From NCBI GenBank assembly GCA_028682985.1, contig JAJRAE010000081.1, positions 1 to 10,870 on the forward strand: 10,870 nucleotides of DNA, read 5' to 3'. Below the pieces are notes generated by a model. It saw only the letters and a list, made by a program, of their open reading frames with translations. It had not been told where the DNA came from and ran no database searches. Each line of letters begins with the position of its first letter. Positions within the stretch are counted from its first letter, which is position 1. Both the position numbers and the translations under genes were made by a program. This DNA comes from Methanobacterium sp. Its GTDB lineage: Archaea > Methanobacteriota > Methanobacteria > Methanobacteriales > Methanobacteriaceae. Positions 6,913 through 10,870 of the stretch are shown here, piece by piece.

Positions 6913-7347
6913 TTACTGGATCTGGTTTTCGGTACCTTCCAGTTTCTGGATAAGTGCTTCTGCTTCTGGTGTTTTAGTAACTATGAATTCGGTGATCTGG
7001 TTGAGTTGTTCTGCAATTTTATTTGAAACTGCTTCCAGGTCCTTTTTCTGTTCCTGTATGTTTTCCTCGGCATCTGCTATTTTTTTCTTAACAGCTGCCC
7101 CTGCACCTAAACCCACTATTACTTCATCGGTATTTTTTATCTCTGTAATGATGAATGAACCGGCGCCGATTGGCACCAGTGTTTCAGCGTCTTTTTTATC
7201 CTTAATTGACTGTAAGGTCTCCTGAGCAATTGTAAGATCTGCCAAGTTGGCTTTAATTGTTTCCATTTGTTGATTAAATACGTCGGCTTGTCCCTGATAC
7301 ATGTTAAGCTCGTTTACAAGTTGATTCAGGCGTTCTCTATCTTCCAT
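6913..7347 (-). CDS. pfdA: Prefoldin subunit alpha
   Basis: A 144-residue subunit of the jellyfish-shaped prefoldin chaperone, which holds unfolded chains in the cytosol and passes them to the thermosome. Archaeal prefoldin has two alpha and four beta subunits. The chain begins with a heptad-rich coiled coil (about 1-48). A central beta-hairpin region follows, with ETLVPIGAGSFI (55-66) and VIVGLGAGAAVKK (76-88), the signature of the alpha class. A second coiled coil runs from about 89 to 135. The length is normal. The ATG at 7347 follows AAAGGAGTG by seven bases, and this site overlaps the stop region of the eL20 gene just six bases upstream, so the two are probably translationally coupled. 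The beta subunit is not in this window. Confidence 0.95.
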   Translation of the reverse strand: MEDRERLNQLVNELNMYQGQADVFNQQMETIKANLADLTIAQETLQSIKDKKDAETLVPIGAGSFIITEIKNTDEVIVGLGAGAAVKKKIADAEENIQEQKKDLEAVSNKIAEQLNQITEFIVTKTPEAEALIQKLEGTENQIQ

Positions 7348-7353
7348 TAATAT

Positions 7354-7584
7354 TCACTCCTTTAAGAGAGCTTTGATAACAGAATCCTGCACGTCATCTG
7401 CGGATATTTCGGTTATATTTTCTATTTTGATTTTGTTTCGGGATATGTGATGTTTGCTCCCGAACTCTGAAAAAATCTTTTCCTTTATTTCTTCTTCATT
7501 TGTTGCTTTTAATTCTCTGGTGAAGGGTTTTAAGTTGTTACCCATCATGAATTTACCCTGAATTCTAAATATCTTTGTCTTCAT
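7354..7584 (-). CDS. rpl18a: Large-subunit ribosomal protein eL20 (L18Ae/LX)
   Basis: A small basic protein of 76 residues with the archaeal LX pattern: KIFRIQGKFMMG near the N-terminus, FTRELKATNEEEIKEKIFSEFG in two overlapping parts (21-42), and the basic HISRNKIKIENI (46-57). Archaeal versions correspond to half of the eukaryotic L18a protein, so the short length is normal. Its ATG overlaps the stop of aIF6 in an ATGA arrangement, giving a four-base overlap, which suggests translation by re-initiation after aIF6. This pairing with aIF6 and prefoldin alpha is common in archaea. Confidence 0.93.
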   Translation of the reverse strand: MKTKIFRIQGKFMMGNNLKPFTRELKATNEEEIKEKIFSEFGSKHHISRNKIKIENITEISADDVQDSVIKALLKE

Positions 7585-8255
7585 AAATCTCCCTCAAGAA
7601 AACCAAATGTTTCTTCAATTCTTGCCAGTTCAGGACCGGTGGTTTTTGAACTAACGATAACACCCTTTGAAGTTGCTACTGTACATGCTCCAACCAGTGC
7701 AGTACCGCTGTTAACTGTTCCCACATCTGCCGGGGCCTGAAGTATCTTTTCCACCATTTCTATATCCTGCTCACTAGCAGAAGGATGCAAAAGCACCCCT
7801 TTGTTTGTGGCGACTGCCACAGCTCCGGGAATAACGAACTGAGCTATGCTTCCTTTAATTACATCCACATCTAAAACCTGGCTTATTAGTTCCACTGCTT
7901 CATCAGATAGCTGTGGATTAACTATAGCCCCCTGGTCATTGGCCAGTGCTATGTTACCCACTGCGGTGAGTCGGTCTGGTATTCTTTCAACCTCCACTCC
8001 CTGTTTCTTGATGGACTCTATTTCCAGATCAAATGCGTATTTGGATACTATGATTCCATTCGAGTTTCCGCAGGTTAAAGCTCCAGCCAGGCTACTACCG
8101 CTAATTAGGGTAGCCAGTGATTCCACCTCCAGTGATTCCTCTATTAAATGTACTGTATCCGGCGTAAGGTTTGGTGGGATTAATGCCAGTTCTTCTGTGG
8201 CTGCTATGGAAACACCCAGGTTTGGGTTTCCACCCAGATCTAATCTTTTAATCAT
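7581..8255 (-). CDS. eif6: Translation initiation factor aIF6 (ribosome anti-association factor)
   Basis: A 224-residue factor that binds the large subunit near the sarcin-ricin loop and blocks early joining of the subunits; it also takes part in late subunit assembly. The five-fold pentein repeat shows as recurring Gly-rich segments: GGNPNLGVS at the start, then GNSNGIIVSKYA, ANDQGAIVNP, ATNKGVLLHP and ATSKGVIVS. The frame can be opened four codons earlier at a GTG (8265-8267), but that GTG lies inside the TAGGTGG ribosome binding site. The ATG at 8253-8255 stands eight bases after that site, and the family normally begins with MI followed by basic residues, as MIKRLDLGGNPN does here. It lies 12 bases after eL31 and overlaps eL20 by four. 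Confidence 0.95.
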   Translation of the reverse strand: MIKRLDLGGNPNLGVSIAATEELALIPPNLTPDTVHLIEESLEVESLATLISGSSLAGALTCGNSNGIIVSKYAFDLEIESIKKQGVEVERIPDRLTAVGNIALANDQGAIVNPQLSDEAVELISQVLDVDVIKGSIAQFVIPGAVAVATNKGVLLHPSASEQDIEMVEKILQAPADVGTVNSGTALVGACTVATSKGVIVSSKTTGPELARIEETFGFLEGDL

Positions 8256-8263
8256 CTGTACTT

Positions 8264-8270
8264 CCACCTA
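8264..8270 (-). promoter_or_regulatory. Ribosome binding site of aIF6, overlapping the eL31 stop codon
   Basis: The minus strand reads TAGGTGG. The TAG is the stop of eL31 and AGGTGG serves as the binding site for the ATG at 8255, eight bases on. The GTG within it is therefore unlikely to be a start codon. Confidence 0.6.
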
Positions 8271-8513
8271 TTCTACTAAGGTGACTGATACTGTACCATC
8301 CTCATCTTTAATGGCCTTTACCTTTATTTTAGGTGGTGTTTTCTGGATACCTCTTTCCCAGATTTTCTCATTAACTGCAGCATCGATTTTGATATCATCT
8401 GACTTCATATGTCTTTTCAAAAACTCCTGGACGATGCGCACTGCTTTGGGAGACCGGATGGTCCGGGGTACCCTTTTAACATCCCTTAATGGTATGGTGT
8501 AAACTCTTTCCAT
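8268..8513 (-). CDS. rpl31e: Large-subunit ribosomal protein eL31
   Basis: An 81-residue basic protein at the polypeptide exit tunnel, near the docking site for factors that meet the nascent chain. The family pattern is plain: ERVYTIPLRDVKRVPRTIRS (2-21), then KAVRIVQEFLKRHMKSDDIKID and KIWERGIQKTPPKIKVKA. The archaeal length is normal. The ATG at 8513 has AGGAGAT seven bases upstream. It follows eL39 by 40 bases and precedes aIF6 by 12, the eL39-eL31-aIF6 order common in archaea. Confidence 0.96.
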   Translation of the reverse strand: MERVYTIPLRDVKRVPRTIRSPKAVRIVQEFLKRHMKSDDIKIDAAVNEKIWERGIQKTPPKIKVKAIKDEDGTVSVTLVE

Positions 8514-8553
8514 GAATAATATCTCCTACTAATTAGGCAAAAAAATCAATTTT

Positions 8554-8709
8554 TTATGCCTTAATCTTACTTCTTCTCCATTGCCTCATTTTAGGGTGGG
8601 TTCTTACTTTTCTAGATGTTTTTAGCATCACCCAGAGAGGCACTCTTCTATTTTGTTTGTTGGCTTTTGCCAGTCTTAATTTTTTGCCTAATGGCTTATT
8701 TCTACTCAT
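8554..8709 (-). CDS. rpl39e: Large-subunit ribosomal protein eL39
   Basis: Reading the minus strand from ATG at 8709 to TAA at 8554 gives 51 residues beginning MSRNKPLGKKLRLAKANKQN, then RRVPLWVMLKTSRKVRTHPK and MRQWRRSKIKA. This is a complete eL39, a very basic extended protein that lines the exit tunnel of archaeal and eukaryotic ribosomes, and the length is exactly that expected. It is so short that automatic gene finding can miss it. GGAG lies five bases upstream of the ATG, inside the coding end of the PP-loop gene. The ATG itself sits within that gene's last codons, giving an eight-base overlap (8702-8709). eL31 follows 40 bases later. Confidence 0.96.
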   Translation of the reverse strand: MSRNKPLGKKLRLAKANKQNRRVPLWVMLKTSRKVRTHPKMRQWRRSKIKA

Positions 8710-9298
8710 TTTCTCTCCATCCTATTACTCTTGATTGCTGGTGTTCTGGAAATATAGAAGAGGCAGTTCCGTCTCCTCTTAACTTATCTATATAATATCT
8801 TATCTCTATTTCATAATCAGAATTATTATCTATTGTGGTTAACTCTTTTTTTATTTTAAAGAATTTCTGTGAAAGCTGATCTATTGTTTTATGGCCGAAA
8901 CCAGTTAGATTAATGTACTGAACATTCTTCTTATCTTCCAGGCTCTGGATCATACTAGTTTCCAGTTTGGGTACCCTGTCATCCCGGCGAATACCGTCGG
9001 CTATTACCGGATATTTCTGAGATGCTAAAATCAGGGCTTGCTGATGCAGGTTGTTAATTCCATGGTTTGGGTATCCTTCTTTTAAGATGATATCCACAGC
9101 ATTTTCTAGAATTTCGTTTTCTGCATGGAAAACCTGATGGGAGAACCCCAATTTGGATGCGGACTCTGCTGCTGGTTTCCAAGAGGGATAACAGCCGAAG
9201 TTCACTGTTACCAGTTCCACTTCATAGCCCAGTTTCTGGAGTATGGCCCCCATAAGGGAACTGTCTTTACCTCCACTGTACAGTACGCATGCTTTCAT
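8702..9298 (-). CDS. PP-loop ATPase, COG2117-like, adjacent to ribosomal protein genes; function unproven
   Basis: A 198-residue soluble protein. SGGKDSS (8-14) is the PP-loop that binds ATP and adenylates a substrate, as in tRNA thiolases, NAD synthetase and GMP synthetase. Further conserved-looking blocks are HGINNLHQQALILAS (79-93) and ADGIRRDDRVP (99-109), the latter probably part of the active site. I recall archaeal members annotated as possible subunits of tRNA 2-thiouridine enzymes, without proof. Only Cys4 and Cys37 are present, so there is no CxxC zinc knuckle typical of TtuA/Ncs6-type thiolases. The ATG at 9298 has no clear ribosome binding site, unlike most neighbours, while a TATA-like box lies about 35 bases upstream, suggesting a short leader. 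It ends inside the eL39 start, which ties it to ribosome or RNA work. Confidence 0.8.
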   Translation of the reverse strand: MKACVLYSGGKDSSLMGAILQKLGYEVELVTVNFGCYPSWKPAAESASKLGFSHQVFHAENEILENAVDIILKEGYPNHGINNLHQQALILASQKYPVIADGIRRDDRVPKLETSMIQSLEDKKNVQYINLTGFGHKTIDQLSQKFFKIKKELTTIDNNSDYEIEIRYYIDKLRGDGTASSIFPEHQQSRVIGWRENE

Positions 9299-9328
9299 TT
9301 TTGGAATTTATCGGAAATATGATTATGT

Positions 9329-9341
9329 TAGATAAATTTTT
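9329..9341 (-). promoter_or_regulatory. Candidate internal promoter before the PP-loop gene
   Basis: In the 67-base gap after the PDCD5-family gene the minus strand reads AAAAATTTATCTA, an A-run followed by a TATA-like box. The expected start about 25 bases on would fall roughly ten bases before the ATG, matching the missing ribosome binding site. This could be an internal promoter for the ribosomal protein half of the cluster. The region is very AT-rich, so certainty is low. Confidence 0.3.
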
Positions 9342-9365
9342 ATTTCCAGTTTTTATGTTAATTTT

Positions 9366-9716
9366 TTATTTCCAGGTAATATTTATCTCTCTTTTCTGGC
9401 CTGATAACTTCTTAAGAAGCACTTTAAGCTGTTCATCTGTTATCATTGACTGAATCCTTCCCATTTGGGCCAGCTGGATCAGTTGCATTTCAATTTGTTC
9501 CACAAAATCAGGCTTGGTAAGACGGATGTTAGCAAGTCTGGCCCGTGCTTCCGGGGTTAATATCTGCATCAGGACCTGTTTTTTCTGAGCTTCAAGTTCA
9601 CGACGCATTCTTTCCTGGGACTCAGCATCGGTAACCTGCTGCTGTTGAGACTGCATTGCAGCTTGCTGCTGTAGCTCCTCCATCCTCTTACGGCGTAACT
9701 CTTCTATATCGCTCAT
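9366..9716 (-). CDS. DNA-binding protein of the PDCD5 family (MTH1615-like)
   Basis: A 116-residue, mostly helical protein. The N-terminal helix is rich in Glu, Arg and Gln (RRKRMEELQQQAAMQSQQQQ, residues 8-27). The compact three-helix core contains LTPEARARLANIRLTKP (53-69) and VEQIEMQLIQLAQMGRI (72-88). The tail is basic. This matches archaeal homologues of human PDCD5, for which a structure from Methanothermobacter exists; archaeal members are labelled DNA-binding, though the cellular role is unsettled. The ATG at 9716 has GGAGGT five bases upstream. It follows eS19 by 13 bases, an arrangement kept widely in archaea, hinting at a role connected with translation or folding rather than apoptosis. 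Confidence 0.93.
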   Translation of the reverse strand: MSDIEELRRKRMEELQQQAAMQSQQQQVTDAESQERMRRELEAQKKQVLMQILTPEARARLANIRLTKPDFVEQIEMQLIQLAQMGRIQSMITDEQLKVLLKKLSGQKREINITWK

Positions 9717-9729
9717 TTCTAACCTCCAA

Positions 9730-10167
9730 TTAATATTTAGCTAGTTCTGGAATTTCTTTTTTAAGTTGATGGGATGTTTTATCCAGGAATGATTTACCCT
9801 GGGCAGTTACCTGCCTTCCTTCCCCAATTTTCTCAATGTATCCAGCTTCTTCCAGCTGGTGTAATGCTCCTCGGATTACAGCACCTCCGCCAGGTCTGAA
9901 TTTCTCTGGGTTGGTCCCCCGGTCTTTCTTTCCACCGTAATAGGTTTTTAAACTGTTTATACCCACCGGTCCGTCGATGTAAACTCTTCTCAGTATGGCT
10001 GCACATCGCACGTACCACCAGTCTGGGTTTTCTGGTCTTCTCTCTTTATGAACACCCGTTTTTACAAACTGGGCCCATTCAGGTTGTTTAATCTTTTTAT
10101 TGGTTTTTAATTCCTTGGCAAGTTCACTTATCAGTGAATCTGCAGGCACATCATAAATTGTGGTCAT
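9730..10167 (-). CDS. rps19e: Small-subunit ribosomal protein eS19
   Basis: A 145-residue winged-helix protein of the small-subunit head, needed for late subunit maturation. It begins MTTIYDVPADSLI, the archaeal eS19 N-terminus, and contains KTGVHKERRPENPDWWYVR (in 57-75), RVYIDGPVGINSLKTYYGG and GGGAVIRGALHQLEEAGYIEK. The frame is open 21 codons further upstream to 10230, but that extension is low-complexity and matches no eS19. GGAGGA stands five to six bases before the ATG at 10167, which settles the start. It lies 31 bases after the YhbY gene and 13 before the PDCD5-family gene. Confidence 0.96.
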   Translation of the reverse strand: MTTIYDVPADSLISELAKELKTNKKIKQPEWAQFVKTGVHKERRPENPDWWYVRCAAILRRVYIDGPVGINSLKTYYGGKKDRGTNPEKFRPGGGAVIRGALHQLEEAGYIEKIGEGRQVTAQGKSFLDKTSHQLKKEIPELAKY

Positions 10168-10198
10168 ATTTATCCTCCAAAAATTATTTTTATCAATG

Positions 10199-10432
10199 TT
10201 ATCTTTTTCTCTTAAATAAAACTGCAACATTACCTCTTAAATCAACCAGTTTGGCATTGGTTTTTTCCAGGATATGATTTATATAATCTTTTTTCTCAGT
10301 GGACATGGCCCGGGAAAATTTAATCTTTATTACTTCCCGTTCTTTAAGCTGTCTTTTTATCTCCTCAATAACTCCTTCTTTTATCCCGGATTTACCGACG
10401 GTGATGGTGATGGTGTTAAGTGATCTGTTCAT
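10199..10432 (-). CDS. YhbY/CRM-domain RNA-binding protein
   Basis: A 77-residue protein made of one CRM (CRS1-YhbY) domain, an alpha-beta RNA-binding fold found in bacterial YhbY, which associates with the assembling large subunit, and in plant chloroplast splicing factors. The signature GKSG (13-16) is the domain's GxxG-type loop, and VIEEIKRQLKEREVIKIKF (21-39) covers the conserved helix and strand. The chain ends with LRGNVAVLFKRKR. The frame extends upstream to 10528, but that part lies inside rnp4 and has no domain match. AAAGGAA stands about four bases before the ATG at 10432. The gene overlaps the end of rnp4 by 17 bases, a tight coupling that suggests joint use in RNA maturation or subunit assembly. 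Confidence 0.88.
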   Translation of the reverse strand: MNRSLNTITITVGKSGIKEGVIEEIKRQLKEREVIKIKFSRAMSTEKKDYINHILEKTNAKLVDLRGNVAVLFKRKR

Positions 10433-10796
10433 TAGTTCCTTTTTTGAAGGTATTGTATTCAATTTTCTTTCTCCTTCTCTCTTTTTTTTCTCTGATGTAG
10501 GGTATTCTGCGTATCTCGCCACATTCAAGGCATTTTATTTCTACTCTTGAATTTTTAAGTCTTACCTGGGAATTTACTCCGGGTTGTAGAAATTTGTGGC
10601 AGCTTTTACAGTGTCTCCGGTTCCAGTGGGAGTTTATTTTAAGGTTGTACTTTTGGGCTATGTTACGGGCCATTTGTACATGCCTGTGAGATCTCTCTGG
10701 ATTATGGGATAATTCTTCTTGAGCACGATTAAAAAGGATGTTAACTCGTTCTTCAGCTATTTTAATCATCCATTTTTGTCTTCTTCCCCTGCGCAA
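10416..10796 (-). CDS. rnp4: Ribonuclease P protein component 4 (Rpp21/Rpr2 family)
   Basis: A 126-residue protein subunit of archaeal RNase P, which with its RNA trims the 5' leader from tRNA precursors; it pairs with Rnp1 (Rpp29). The N-terminal helices contain MIKIAEERVNILFNRAQEEL and HRHVQMARNIAQKYNLKI, followed by the zinc ribbon with Cys63, Cys66, Cys89 and Cys92 in CKSC and CLECG, as in the Methanothermobacter protein. The basic C-terminal tail (about 102-126) is encoded where the next gene's start lies. The start is the TTG at 10794-10796, eight bases after GAGAGGT; ATG-encoded Met10 would remove the first conserved basic residues. The promoter, if any, is beyond the window's right end. 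Confidence 0.93.
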   Translation of the reverse strand: MRRGRRQKWMIKIAEERVNILFNRAQEELSHNPERSHRHVQMARNIAQKYNLKINSHWNRRHCKSCHKFLQPGVNSQVRLKNSRVEIKCLECGEIRRIPYIREKKERRRKKIEYNTFKKGTNEQIT

Positions 10797-10870
10797 TGTT
10801 TCTTACCTCTCTGAATTTCTAGATGGTGGTGTGCTCTGTGGTCTTAAGTTGATGTGGGGTTGAATCTAAA

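Noticed and set aside
7846..8502. Plus-strand open frame (218 codons) opposite aIF6 and eL31
   Set aside because: It runs through two clear genes on the other strand, has no recognisable domain and no ribosome binding site.
10819..10870. Minus-strand open run of 16 codons ending in TAG at 10819, possibly the tail of a gene upstream of rnp4
   Set aside because: Too short to identify, and another frame also ends in this stretch; the sequence to the right would be needed.
1..10870. Search for tRNA, rRNA, CRISPR arrays, insertion-sequence ends or phage genes
   Set aside because: No cloverleaf, repeat-spacer pattern, terminal inverted repeat, transposase or integrase was seen; gene-free gaps are all under 100 bases.

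Overview
The window comes from a methanogenic archaeon of the Methanobacteriales, most likely a mesophilic Methanobacterium-type organism. The evidence is the set of archaeal-only or archaeal/eukaryal genes (aIF6, eL20/LX, eL31, eL39, eS19, PDCD5-type DNA-binding protein, RNase P component 4, archaeal prefoldin alpha) in an order that I recall as close to the MTH1615-MTH1618 region of Methanothermobacter. The moderate base composition, strong Shine-Dalgarno (SD) sites complementary to the 16S tail, and several TTG starts agree. The genus is inferred; nothing in the window fixes it.

Layout. Bases 1-242 (+) hold the wreck of a membrane sensor-phosphatase gene: a frameshifted 5TM-LYT membrane fragment is joined directly to the last codons of a SpoIIE/PP2C-type phosphatase. 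Bases 273-4743 are all on the minus strand, read right to left: a small intracellular trypsin-fold protease, a predicted phosphoribosyltransferase, a membrane-anchored PIG-L (LmbE) deacetylase, a multi-spanning HGSNAT-like acyltransferase, and a dUTPase. A single plus-strand methyltransferase gene (4842-5531) follows, divergent from the protease and convergent with ftsY.

Bases 5601-10796 are one tightly packed minus-strand information-processing cluster. In transcription order it is rnp4 (RNase P), a YhbY/CRM RNA-binding protein, eS19, PDCD5-family protein, a PP-loop ATPase, eL39 (a 51-codon gene that is easily missed), eL31, aIF6, eL20/LX, prefoldin alpha and ftsY. Overlaps of 17, 8 and 4 bases and gaps mostly under 55 bases indicate translational coupling. 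The cluster joins ribosome assembly and 60S-type subunit release control (aIF6), RNA maturation, nascent-chain folding (prefoldin) and membrane targeting (FtsY).

The less ordinary part is the left half. An acyltransferase family that acetylates amino sugars across membranes lies beside an apparently extracytoplasmic PIG-L deacetylase, which suggests a surface-glycan N-acetyl editing pair. A compact cytosolic serine protease with a full catalytic triad lies just upstream of a phosphoribosyltransferase. Several starts differ from the longest reading frame: aIF6, eS19, YhbY, the acyltransferase and the methyltransferase are all better begun at internal codons. No tRNA, rRNA, CRISPR array, insertion sequence or prophage is visible, and no gene-free stretch exceeds 100 bases.
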